Part shown: in pieces, positions 23,085-31,017 of the stretch
Numbering within the stretch: position 1 is the first letter of the stretch
How the letters are laid out: each line of letters begins with the position of its first letter
Source of the DNA: a virus
Direction: 5' to 3' (one strand)
DNA: 49,763 nucleotides
Virus record (IMG/VR): IMGVR_UViG_3300042881_003518
Location: 1-49,763 of that record
The notes under the pieces: model-generated
Seen by the model: the letters and a program-made list of their open reading frames with translations, nothing else
The model's database searches: none
Told to the model about the DNA's origin: nothing
Made by a program: the position numbers and the translations under genes

Positions 23085-23092
23085 TATTTATA
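23085..23092 (+). promoter_or_regulatory. Putative late promoter box (TATTTATA)
   Basis: The box starts 20 nt before the terminase ATG, immediately after a terminator. Confidence 0.55.
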
Positions 23093-23104
23093 TAAAAAGA
23101 TTAT

Positions 23105-24874
23105 ATGAGTTTAACAAAAGAACAAGTAATGATTGAATATGTTAAGTGTATGAAAGATACCCCATACGCGTTAAGAACATATTTGGAAACCTATGACAAT
23201 ACTGTCTCAAAATATGTCCCATTAGAGTTATTTCCAGACCAAATATCATTATTAAAAGATTATGAAGATTTTAATGAAAACATCGCATTAAAGTACAGAC
23301 AAGCTGGTGTAACAACAGTAACTGCGGCTTGGGTATCGTTAAAAATTGCTTTTGCCAAAAAGACAAAACCTGAAAAGATTCTAATCATTGCCAACAAATT
23401 AGATACATCTATGGAGATGGCAAATAAAATAAGAATGTTTATTGGTCAATGGCCTAGTTGGGTTGGAATTGATTTTTCAACTGATAAAAATTCACAAAAA
23501 CATTACAAGACAAACAATGGATGTGAAGTAAAAGCTGTGGCAACATCAAAGGATGCTCTACGTGGTTTTACACCAACAATCCTAGTATTTGACGAGGCAG
23601 CATTTATTGACGCGGATTCAGACTTTTGGGCGGCTTGTATGGCCTCACTATCAACTGGGGGTAAAGTTATTGTAGTGTCAACTCCAAATGGATATGACCC
23701 AATTTATTATGAGATTTATAACCAAGCAAATAGAGGAATGAATGATTTCAAAATTTCTGAAATGTATTGGTTTAGAGACCCAAGATATACAAAAGATTTA
23801 TATCTAGTCAAAACACAAGATGTTGTTCATTATCTTCGTAATAAAACGGAATATAGTGATAGTGATGTTATAAGTTGGGAACATATTCCATTTGAAGAAA
23901 GAAATTACGAGGAACTTAAATTAATGATGAATTTAGGGTACAAACCTTGTTCATCTTGGTTTGAGGGAATGGTAAAGAAACTTAAGTATGATAAAAGAAA
24001 AGTTTCCCAAGAATTAGAATGTAATTTTCTTGGGTCAGGTGATAATGTATTTGATTCTCTTTTAATGCAGAGAGTTAAAGAAAATATGATTAAAGAACCT
24101 CAAAATAAAATGATGGGTAATTCTCTATGGATATGGAAAGAACCTATGATGGGACATAAATACGTTATGGGTGTGGATGTCAGTAGAGGAGATAGTGAAG
24201 ACTTTAGTTCTTTCCAAATTATTGATTTTGACACAAGAGAACAAGTTGCAGAATATGTTGGGAAATTACCTCCAGATACAATGGCTGAAATATGTTATAA
24301 GTGGGGTAATATGTACAATTGTTTTATTGTAATAGATATAACTGGTGGTATGGGAGTTTCAACATCAAGGAAGTTACAAGAGTTGGGTTATAAAAATTTA
24401 TATGTTGATGGGGTTGATTTAGCTAACAAATGGAAGTATGACCCCAAGGCATTGGATAAAATTCCTGGACTTAATTTTAATAATAAACGTGTTCAGATAA
24501 TTGCATCATTTGAGGAAGCAATGAGACATGAATTTAAGATATATAGTTCAAGGTTATTTGATGAGATGAATACCTTTATTTATGTAAATGGAAGAGCTGA
24601 CCACCAAAAAGGACAACATGATGACCTTGTTATGTCAATCGCAATGGCAACTTATGTTGCAGAATCATCATTTAGTAGTTTGGAAAAAGTCACTGAACGG
24701 ACAAAAGCAATGTTGGAATCTTGGTCTGTAAGTAATAATGAAAATATGGGAAAACAATTGGACTTTAATCCAGTAATTCCATTTGGACACGATAGATTAC
24801 AACAAAGAAATCAAAATGTATCAAAGGAAGATTATATGAAATACTCTTGGTTATTTGGAAACCAAAGGAGATAA
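23105..24874 (+). CDS. terL: Terminase large subunit (T4 gp17-type)
   Basis: The 589-residue packaging motor has an N-terminal ATPase with Walker A-like RQAGVTT (65-71), Walker B ILVFDEAAF (159-167, D163/E164) and coupling motif VVSTPNG (190-196). The C-terminal RNase H-fold nuclease has metal ligands in MGVDVSRGD (D358), FIVIDITGG (D411) and GQHDDLVMS (D506/D507). Length and motif spacing match T4-type TerL. It pumps DNA into proheads through the portal encoded just downstream. No small terminase is obvious in this window. Confidence 0.97.
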   Translation: MSLTKEQVMIEYVKCMKDTPYALRTYLETYDNTVSKYVPLELFPDQISLLKDYEDFNENIALKYRQAGVTTVTAAWVSLKIAFAKKTKPEKILIIANKLDTSMEMANKIRMFIGQWPSWVGIDFSTDKNSQKHYKTNNGCEVKAVATSKDALRGFTPTILVFDEAAFIDADSDFWAACMASLSTGGKVIVVSTPNGYDPIYYEIYNQANRGMNDFKISEMYWFRDPRYTKDLYLVKTQDVVHYLRNKTEYSDSDVISWEHIPFEERNYEELKLMMNLGYKPCSSWFEGMVKKLKYDKRKVSQELECNFLGSGDNVFDSLLMQRVKENMIKEPQNKMMGNSLWIWKEPMMGHKYVMGVDVSRGDSEDFSSFQIIDFDTREQVAEYVGKLPPDTMAEICYKWGNMYNCFIVIDITGGMGVSTSRKLQELGYKNLYVDGVDLANKWKYDPKALDKIPGLNFNNKRVQIIASFEEAMRHEFKIYSSRLFDEMNTFIYVNGRADHQKGQHDDLVMSIAMATYVAESSFSSLEKVTERTKAMLESWSVSNNENMGKQLDFNPVIPFGHDRLQQRNQNVSKEDYMKYSWLFGNQRR

Positions 24875-24882
24875 TATTTATA
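24875..24882 (+). promoter_or_regulatory. Putative late promoter box (TATTTATA)
   Basis: The box starts 21 nt before the ATG of the small gene at 24896, overlapping the end of terL. Confidence 0.45.
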
Positions 24883-24895
24883 AAATAAAACAAGT

Positions 24896-25057
24896 ATGGG
24901 TTTAATAGATAGAAAAAAATCAGGTAAAAAATTTGATGGTTCAAAATTAATTGTGGAAGGACAAGGAATATTAACAAAAATAATTAGTCCCCCTAATAAA
25001 ATTCCATTTGGAAAAAAAACAACCTCAAGTTCTAATCAAAATCCGAATAATCAATAG
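24896..25057 (+). CDS. Small basic hypothetical protein (53 aa)
   Basis: ATG 24896 to TAG 25057 encodes MGLIDRKKSGKKFDGSKLIV and a Pro/Lys/Ser/Asn-rich end (SPPNKIPFGKKT). It fills the gap between terminase and portal and has a late-type box at the usual distance, which supports real coding. It is probably an unstructured virion or assembly peptide; no family is recognised. Confidence 0.6.
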   Translation: MGLIDRKKSGKKFDGSKLIVEGQGILTKIISPPNKIPFGKKTTSSSNQNPNNQ

Positions 25058-25100
25058 TTTAAACTATTTAATTATTGATTTTAATTTTTAAAATTAATGT

Positions 25101-26906
25101 ATGGAAAATAACGAAAAAAATATGACAGTATGGCAGAGGTTATCACAAGCCTTTGGACCAAACGCCCTCTTAAATCAAGATTACCCAACGTATAAATTTG
25201 ATAAAAAAGAACTTTTAAGGACTACATCAAAACAAGAATACGAAAAAGAATTATTACAAGCACAACAATCTTATTATTTAGGTAATCAATGGACAAAAAT
25301 TGAGAGTAATCTTTATACTCAAGCCGTATATTACGAACCAACAAGATTGGCATCATTTTATGATTACGAATCTATGGAGTTTACTCCAGAAATATCAACA
25401 GCTTTGGACATTTATGGTGAAGAGTCAACGACAGTTGACCATAATGGTTATATGTTACAAATATATTCCGAATCAAAACGTATTAAAGGAATATTGGCCG
25501 ACTTATTTAATAATAGTTTAGACATTAATACCAATCTACCAATGTGGACAAGAAACACTTGTAAGTATGGTGATAATTTTGTTTATTTAAAACTTGACCC
25601 AGAAAAAGGTGTTGTTGGTTGTATGCAATTACCAAATATTGAAATTGAACGTTTTGAAAGGGGGATGACAGTTCATGGAGGTAGACAGAGTGTTGAAGAG
25701 CCCGCAGACCAAAAAGGATTAAGATTCAAGTGGAAAGTGAAGGATATGGAATTCAATTCTTGGGAAATCGCTCACTTTAGATTGTTAGGTGATGATAGAA
25801 AACTTCCGTATGGTACATCAATGTTGGAAAAAGCAAGACGTATTTGGAAACAATTGTTGTTATCTGAAGACGCAATGTTGATATATAGAACATCAAGAGC
25901 CCCAGAAAGAAGAGTATTCAAAGTATTTGTTGGTAATATGGATGATAAAGATGTTGAACCATATGTACAACGTGTAGCTAACAAATTTAAACGTAGTCAA
26001 GTTGTGGATTCTCAAACAGGTAATGTTGATATGAGATTTAATCAAATGGCGGTTGACCAAGATTATTTTATCCCAGTAAGGGATGCCGCGGCAGCAAGTC
26101 CAATTGAAACTTTGGCGGGTGGTACAAACTTAGGTGAAATTGCTGATATTGAATATATCCAAAAGAAATTATTAACGGCATTACGTGTACCAAAAGCATT
26201 TTTGGGTTTTGAAGAACCAGTAGGTTCTGGTAAGAATCTTTCATTGATTGACATAAGATTTGCCAGAACAATAAATAGAATTCAGAAATCTATGATTGCA
26301 GAATTAAATAAAATCGCAATTATACATTTATTCTTATTAGGGTTTGAGGATGAACTAAATAATTTTACACTAGGATTAACAAATCCATCAAGTCAAGCTG
26401 ATTTATTAAAAATTGATGTTTGGAAAGAAAAATTTACAACTTATACGCAAGCAACAACAGCTGACCAAGTTGGTTTTATGCCTGTATCAATTACTTGGGC
26501 TAAAAAACATATCTTAGGATTCTCTGATGAAGAAATAAAGATTGATTTACAACAACAACGTATTGAACGTGCTGTTGGTGCTGAATTAACTAATACCGCA
26601 ACAATTATAACTAAAACAGGTGTATTTGATAATATAGATAAATTATATGGTACTATAACTGGGGATACCCAAGGTGGAGCTCCACCACCTCCTCCTGGTG
26701 GGGGAGAAGGGGGAATGCCACCACCACCACCACCTCCTGGAGGAGAAGGTCCTGAATTAGCTCCAGAATCATTCAAAAAGGATAACTTGAATATTTTATT
26801 AGAAAATGAATCATTGATTGACACTGACCAATTTATTGATTTATCTAGAGCAAAAAATTATTTGGGTGAAATGGAGAATCAATTAAAAAAACTTCTTAAT
26901 GATTGA
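25101..26906 (+). CDS. gp20: Portal protein (T4 gp20-type)
   Basis: The 601-residue protein carries T4-type portal signatures: a clip/stem region with YRTSRAPERRVFKVFVGNM (~275-295), MNQMAVDQDYFIPV-like text (FNQMAVDQDYFIPVRD), and AGGTNLGEIADIEYIQKKLL with RVPKAFLGFE. The portal forms the dodecameric vertex for DNA packaging and tail joining. The C-terminal tail has Pro/Gly runs (GGAPPPPPGGGEGGMPPPPP), an unusual disordered extension, then LGEMENQLKKLL. It starts after the small 53-aa gene with a short A-rich leader. Confidence 0.95.
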   Translation: MENNEKNMTVWQRLSQAFGPNALLNQDYPTYKFDKKELLRTTSKQEYEKELLQAQQSYYLGNQWTKIESNLYTQAVYYEPTRLASFYDYESMEFTPEISTALDIYGEESTTVDHNGYMLQIYSESKRIKGILADLFNNSLDINTNLPMWTRNTCKYGDNFVYLKLDPEKGVVGCMQLPNIEIERFERGMTVHGGRQSVEEPADQKGLRFKWKVKDMEFNSWEIAHFRLLGDDRKLPYGTSMLEKARRIWKQLLLSEDAMLIYRTSRAPERRVFKVFVGNMDDKDVEPYVQRVANKFKRSQVVDSQTGNVDMRFNQMAVDQDYFIPVRDAAAASPIETLAGGTNLGEIADIEYIQKKLLTALRVPKAFLGFEEPVGSGKNLSLIDIRFARTINRIQKSMIAELNKIAIIHLFLLGFEDELNNFTLGLTNPSSQADLLKIDVWKEKFTTYTQATTADQVGFMPVSITWAKKHILGFSDEEIKIDLQQQRIERAVGAELTNTATIITKTGVFDNIDKLYGTITGDTQGGAPPPPPGGGEGGMPPPPPPPGGEGPELAPESFKKDNLNILLENESLIDTDQFIDLSRAKNYLGEMENQLKKLLND

Positions 26907-26918
26907 TATTTATAAATA
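26907..26918 (+). promoter_or_regulatory. Putative late promoter, palindromic TATTTATAAATA
   Basis: This full palindrome contains both TATTTATA and T4-like TATAAATA. It starts 20 nt before the ATG at 26927 and overlaps the portal stop. Confidence 0.55.
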
Positions 26919-26926
26919 AAAAAAAT

Positions 26927-27640
26927 ATGAAATTTGGAATTATAAAATCAAAGATAGAAAAATTACTAACAGAATCTTATTCAACTAATAAGTTTAAATC
27001 TGAAATGAAGACATTTAAAATCTTGGTTTTAGAAAATAAAAACATAAATAAATTATTTTACTTATATGATGAGTTGAATAATAATAAAGGAATGAGTGAA
27101 AATATTGTTAATGATTACATAAATGAATGTATAACAATATATGAAAACACAATTAACAAAATATCTAAAAAAGATATAAGTTTATTGAAAATGTGGATTT
27201 CAGATGTTAAATCTGAAAATACATACGAAAAAATTGATAGTTTGTTCGATTCAAATGTATTAACTATTGAGAATAAAATTATAAATAGAAAATTAATTGC
27301 TGAGTCGTTGAGGAAATCTCAACCAAAATCTAACGATATTATTAATTTACCAATTAGTTCGATGGTAAATTTGGCAAATAAAACAATTAATAATTATATT
27401 GAAAATTTAAACGAATCGGACAAACAAGAGTTAGTCAATTTTTTAAAAACAGATGAAAAAGATATGGAAAATTCATATCAAGAAATTAAAGAAAATGTTT
27501 TGAAAAAATTAAATAATATGTCAATTGATTCTGATTTAGAAACCAAACAAAAAATTGAAGAATCAATAAATAAAATTAAAGTTGAAAAATTTGATAAGTT
27601 AAATTTTTTCAGACTTAAATCATTAAACGAAAATATTTAA
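26927..27640 (+). CDS. Tag-bearing helical protein, possible prohead core (237 aa)
   Basis: With the ATG at 26927 the protein begins MKFGIIKSKIEKLLTESYST, a short amphipathic helix ending in LTE|S. The start at 26903 would begin inside the promoter box. The rest is Lys/Glu/Asn-rich and helical throughout. In T4 the small core proteins (gp67/gp68) lie between portal and protease, and this gene occupies the equivalent place, so a prohead core role is likely. Homology to those proteins is not visible by eye. Confidence 0.6.
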   Translation: MKFGIIKSKIEKLLTESYSTNKFKSEMKTFKILVLENKNINKLFYLYDELNNNKGMSENIVNDYINECITIYENTINKISKKDISLLKMWISDVKSENTYEKIDSLFDSNVLTIENKIINRKLIAESLRKSQPKSNDIINLPISSMVNLANKTINNYIENLNESDKQELVNFLKTDEKDMENSYQEIKENVLKKLNNMSIDSDLETKQKIEESINKIKVEKFDKLNFFRLKSLNENI

Positions 27641-27828
27641 TTAAATTTACCTTTATTTTTTTCAGTATAAATTGCTTTATTAATTATATTTCGTTTAATA
27701 ACCGATGGTTTAGAAAATTCTTTTTTATTTCTTAATTCAGACATCAATTTAGTTTTTATTACCTTGCTCTTAAATAATTTAAGAGCTTTTTCTATTGGTG
27801 TCTTATTATCTACGTGTACAATTAACAT
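27637..27828 (-). CDS. rpsU: Ribosomal protein bS21
   Basis: The 63-residue protein matches bS21: MLIVHVDNKTPIEKALKLFK, then SKVIKTKLMSELRNKKEF, then SKPSVIKRNIINKA. The KF/KK, ELR-x-KKEF-x-KPS and R-x-x-x-x-KA positions are those of bacterial bS21, close to the Bacteroidota form. bS21 sits by the 3' end of 16S rRNA; in Flavobacterium it helps hide the anti-Shine-Dalgarno sequence. Phage bS21 genes are known in some large and marine phages and may replace the host copy to bias translation initiation. It lies alone on the minus strand within the head block, its stop overlapping the previous gene by 4 nt. Confidence 0.93.
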   Translation of the reverse strand: MLIVHVDNKTPIEKALKLFKSKVIKTKLMSELRNKKEFSKPSVIKRNIINKAIYTEKNKGKFN

Positions 27829-27924
27829 AAGTTTTAATTTTATTTTGATTTATTATTGTTTTTGACTTATTTAATAAATTTAATTACATTTAATTAAAAT
27901 AAACAGAAATTAAATTTTTTTTTA

Positions 27925-28374
27925 ATGAAAAAGGGTAAAACCTCAAAGATTATAGGATTCAAAAACACTAAAGTTACTTATGGTACAGTTGATTCATTTG
28001 AATTGAAATCAATTTACTTAAATATCCAAACTTGGGTTGAACCACATAAAGATTCAGATAATTGGAACAGAGTGGTTTTAAATCAATCTAGGTCAATAAA
28101 ACATACGATATTACGTTCAATAAACCACAATTTATTTAAAGAAAATTTTATAGTAGATTTAGACCTAAGACATAGTGGTATTAGCTTAGGGAAAAAATCA
28201 TTCTTAAATCTTGAAATTAATTTATTCACAAATATTGATAATCTTGACTTTAAAGATAATTCAATAAAAGAGTCTTTAAAGGAGTTAACAAAAAATATAA
28301 TTAATTCAAATTTTAACAAAAATGATTATTTTGAATTCTCAATAACTAAAAAGACTAAGTCCTCAAATGTATAA
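27925..28374 (+). CDS. Hypothetical protein in head block (149 aa)
   Basis: A 149-residue protein starting MKKGKTSKIIGFKNTKVTYG with a beta-rich middle (DSFELKSIYLNIQTWVEP, ENFIVDLDLRHSGISLGKKS, FLNLEINLFT). Its position between bS21 and the prohead protease suggests a head-assembly or core role. I do not recognise the family. Confidence 0.6.
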   Translation: MKKGKTSKIIGFKNTKVTYGTVDSFELKSIYLNIQTWVEPHKDSDNWNRVVLNQSRSIKHTILRSINHNLFKENFIVDLDLRHSGISLGKKSFLNLEINLFTNIDNLDFKDNSIKESLKELTKNIINSNFNKNDYFEFSITKKTKSSNV

Positions 28375-28389
28375 ATATCAAATTTATGA

Positions 28390-28397
28390 TATTTATG
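28390..28397 (+). promoter_or_regulatory. Putative late promoter box (TATTTATG)
   Basis: The box starts 21 nt before the ATG of the prohead protease. Confidence 0.5.
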
Positions 28398-28410
28398 TTA
28401 AAAAACACAT

Positions 28411-29127
28411 ATGGACTTAAAAATAATTAAACCTGGAGAAATTGGTAAGGGAATTTTAATTGAAAATGACGGATGGATATCTCCAAGAACTGAACATAAT
28501 TCATTTATATTAGAACAAAAATCTTATTTAGATTACTCTAAACCATTTGAATTTTATGCTGTATTACAAAAATACAATACTCCAAATAGAAATGGTAGAA
28601 TTTATCCAGAAAAAATATTAAAGAGAGAGGCAGAGAATTATAAAAAGATGATTCAAAAAGGAACATCTTTATCTGAATTAAATCATCCAGAATCATCTTT
28701 AATTGACCTTGATAGAGTAGCCCATATCATAAATGAAGTTTGGTGGGAAGGCCCAATATTAATGGGTAAATTAAAGTTATTAACAAGTCCAGGATTTCAC
28801 GAGAGAGGTATAGTATCAACCAAAGGTGATATGGCGGCAAACTATTTAAGACAAGGTGTTACTCTAGGTATATCTTCTCGTGGTGTTGGGTCACTTAAAA
28901 AAGTTGGAGAACAAAATGAAGTTCAAGATGATTTTGAATTAATTTGTTTTGACCTAGTTTCTTCACCATCAACACCTGGTGCTTATCTTTTCTTAAATAA
29001 AGAAGATAGAGCTAGTTTAGATGAGAATTTAGATGATGATAAAAAAATGTCAATTGAAAGGAATGTTGGTGATAGTGGTAATAAATCACTTGATTTAATG
29101 AAAAAATTGTCTAAACTTGGGTATTAG
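28411..29127 (+). CDS. gp21: Prohead maturation protease (T4 gp21-type)
   Basis: The 238-residue serine protease has the T4-type order: NGRIYP near the start, SELNHPESS with His92, and LGISSRGVGS with Ser155/156. FDLVSSPSTPGA follows (D181), completing the usual block. The enzyme is made inside the prohead and cleaves scaffold, core and capsid proteins after [I/L]xE. Its predicted sites include INE|A in the capsid protein and the [I/L/V]xE ends of many N-terminal tags in this window. It lies between core and scaffold genes as in T4. Confidence 0.93.
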   Translation: MDLKIIKPGEIGKGILIENDGWISPRTEHNSFILEQKSYLDYSKPFEFYAVLQKYNTPNRNGRIYPEKILKREAENYKKMIQKGTSLSELNHPESSLIDLDRVAHIINEVWWEGPILMGKLKLLTSPGFHERGIVSTKGDMAANYLRQGVTLGISSRGVGSLKKVGEQNEVQDDFELICFDLVSSPSTPGAYLFLNKEDRASLDENLDDDKKMSIERNVGDSGNKSLDLMKKLSKLGY

Positions 29128-29150
29128 TTAATTTAAAAAAATATATTAAT

Positions 29151-29366
29151 ATGGAAGATGGACAAAAATATTTTGTAGCGAAAATCTCAGAAGAATTTAC
29201 TGACGAAGAAACTGGAAAGAAAAAAAAGGTAAAATTGGAAAAATTGGTTATGGGGGTTTCACCAACAGATGTGGAAGCTAAAGTAACCAAAATTTACGAA
29301 CACTATACCTTTGATTGGAGAATTACCGCAATAGTAGAAAGTAAAATTGATGAGGTGATTGAATAA
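29151..29366 (+). CDS. DUF4494-like small protein (71 aa)
   Basis: MEDGQKYFVAKISEEFTDEE then TGKKKKVKLEKLVMGVSPTD, VEAKVTKIYEHYTFDW and a closing VESKIDEVIE fit the layout of the small DUF4494 family found mainly in Bacteroidota (E-x-GK-x-KKV, V-x-A/G-x-S-x-TDVE). Its function is unknown. The match supports gene exchange with a Bacteroidota host. It ends at a strong terminator before the scaffold gene. Confidence 0.6.
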   Translation: MEDGQKYFVAKISEEFTDEETGKKKKVKLEKLVMGVSPTDVEAKVTKIYEHYTFDWRITAIVESKIDEVIE

Positions 29367-29383
29367 AATTCACAAATTATTAT

Positions 29384-29412
29384 GGGGAGACATTATGTCT
29401 CCCTTTTTTTTT
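29384..29412 (+). terminator. Rho-independent terminator
   Basis: GGGAGACAT and ATGTCTCCC form a near-perfect stem and are followed by T10. Confidence 0.88.
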
Positions 29413-29491
29413 TGCCATTATTCAAATATTTATAATTGTTAAAAATATTTGGTTAAAAATCCATTTAACTAACTTTTTTTAACATCGTATA

Positions 29492-29499
29492 TATTTATA
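29492..29499 (+). promoter_or_regulatory. Putative late promoter box for scaffold/capsid genes
   Basis: TATTTATA starts 35 nt before the scaffold ATG. The leader is longer than elsewhere and rich in A and C, a feature shared with the capsid gene leader. Confidence 0.5.
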
Positions 29500-29526
29500 T
29501 AATAAAATAAACAAAAAACCAAGAAA

Positions 29527-30981
29527 ATGGCTAAAGAAAATAATATTTTAGAAGAAGCAATCATTCAAATGAAAAATTTGGAAGAAGCGGTTGCTCAAAA
29601 CGCAAAAGGAATACTTGCTTCAACTATGAAACAAGAAATCAAAGAATTGGTAAAAGAATCTCTTAACGAACAAGATGACGAAGAAATCGAAGACGATGAA
29701 GAGGTTGATATGGAAGATTCAGATGTCGCTGATGTTGAATTCCCTGATGACGAAGAAGAGGAAGAAGACGAAGAATACGAAGAAGAGGAAGAATATTCTA
29801 ACGATGAATCAATGATGAATTCTTTAGATAATGAAGATGATACATTGGATTTAACAAATATGGATACAGATTCTGTTGTTAAAATTTTTGGGTTGTTAGA
29901 TGCTAACACTGATATTGAAGTCGTTCCTGACCAACAAAAAGGTAATGTACATTTTAAAGATAATCGTACTAATAAAGAATATATTGTTGTAACGGAAAGT
30001 GATGAAGATATGGGTATGTATTCTGAAGAAGAAATGTACGAAGAGAATATGGATATGATGGAAATGGATTCTGATGAAATGATGGGTATGTATTCTGAAG
30101 AAGAAATGTACGAAGAAGATATGGATATGATGGAAATGGATTTCGATAATGAAGAAGACGAAATTGTGTACGAAATTGAAATGGATGACGAAATGGGTGA
30201 TGGTTTTTATGATGAAGAAGAGTTTGTAACTGAAGCCAAAAAATCAACTAAACCAAAAGGAATGGGTATGGGTTCAGCTTCTAAATTCAAATATGGTTCA
30301 AAACCAAATATGTCTGGTGGGTTTAAAGAAAATATGAAACAAGGCACTAAAGGTGTAGGTATGGGTAAAGGACCTAAAAAAGATATATATAAATCTGACT
30401 CTCCAAGTTTTGATGGTGAATTTTCTAAGAAGCCAACCAAATCAAAAGAAACAAAAGGAAGTATGATGATGAAGCCTAAAAAAGTAGAAACAAAAGAGGC
30501 TGCACGTACTTATGGAAATGGTTCTAAAAGTGGTCGTGGTCTTAGAAAAGGAATTACACCTAACAGAAATCTTACTTTCGAATCCGTAGATTCACAAGAA
30601 CTAGAATTACTTAGAGAGAAAAATGAAGAGTACAGAAAAGCATTAAATGTTTTTAGAACTAAATTAAATGAAGTCGCAATATTCAATTCTAATTTGGCGT
30701 ACGCAACTAGATTGTTTACTGAACATTCAACGTCAAAACAAGAAAAAATTAACATTCTACAAAGATTTGATGGTGTTGAAACTCTTAAAGAATCTAAAAA
30801 TTTGTATAAAAGTATTAAAGACGAACTTACGACAACTAAGACTAGTCAAATTACAGAATCAATTGAAAGAACAATCGAAAAAACACCTTCAACAGGTTCG
30901 GCAGTTAATTTAATTGAATCAAAAACATATGAAAATCCTCAATTCTTAAGAATGAAGGATTTAATGTCAAAATTAAAATAA
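29527..30981 (+). CDS. gp22: Prohead scaffolding/core protein (gp22-like position)
   Basis: The 484-residue acidic protein sits directly between prohead protease and capsid genes, the place of T4 gp22. It has an N-terminal helix with VKESLNE|Q (possible cleavage), a long Asp/Glu region (~50-240) with two 24-residue repeats around MGMYSEEEMYEE, and a basic Gly/Lys middle. A helical C-terminal part (LELLREKNEEYRKALNVFR) ends SKLK. Assembly cores of this phage group are typically acidic and heavily processed. Assignment is by position and composition, not sequence identity. Confidence 0.8.
   Translation: MAKENNILEEAIIQMKNLEEAVAQNAKGILASTMKQEIKELVKESLNEQDDEEIEDDEEVDMEDSDVADVEFPDDEEEEEDEEYEEEEEYSNDESMMNSLDNEDDTLDLTNMDTDSVVKIFGLLDANTDIEVVPDQQKGNVHFKDNRTNKEYIVVTESDEDMGMYSEEEMYEENMDMMEMDSDEMMGMYSEEEMYEEDMDMMEMDFDNEEDEIVYEIEMDDEMGDGFYDEEEFVTEAKKSTKPKGMGMGSASKFKYGSKPNMSGGFKENMKQGTKGVGMGKGPKKDIYKSDSPSFDGEFSKKPTKSKETKGSMMMKPKKVETKEAARTYGNGSKSGRGLRKGITPNRNLTFESVDSQELELLREKNEEYRKALNVFRTKLNEVAIFNSNLAYATRLFTEHSTSKQEKINILQRFDGVETLKESKNLYKSIKDELTTTKTSQITESIERTIEKTPSTGSAVNLIESKTYENPQFLRMKDLMSKLK
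30007..30150 (+). repeat. Two 72-bp tandem repeats in the scaffold gene
   Basis: 30007-30078 and 30079-30150 each encode a 24-residue acidic Met-rich unit (MGMYSEEEMYEE). The DNA copies differ at few positions. Confidence 0.88.
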
Positions 30982-31017
30982 ACAATAAACAAAATTAAAA
31001 CAAAAATCAAATACAAA

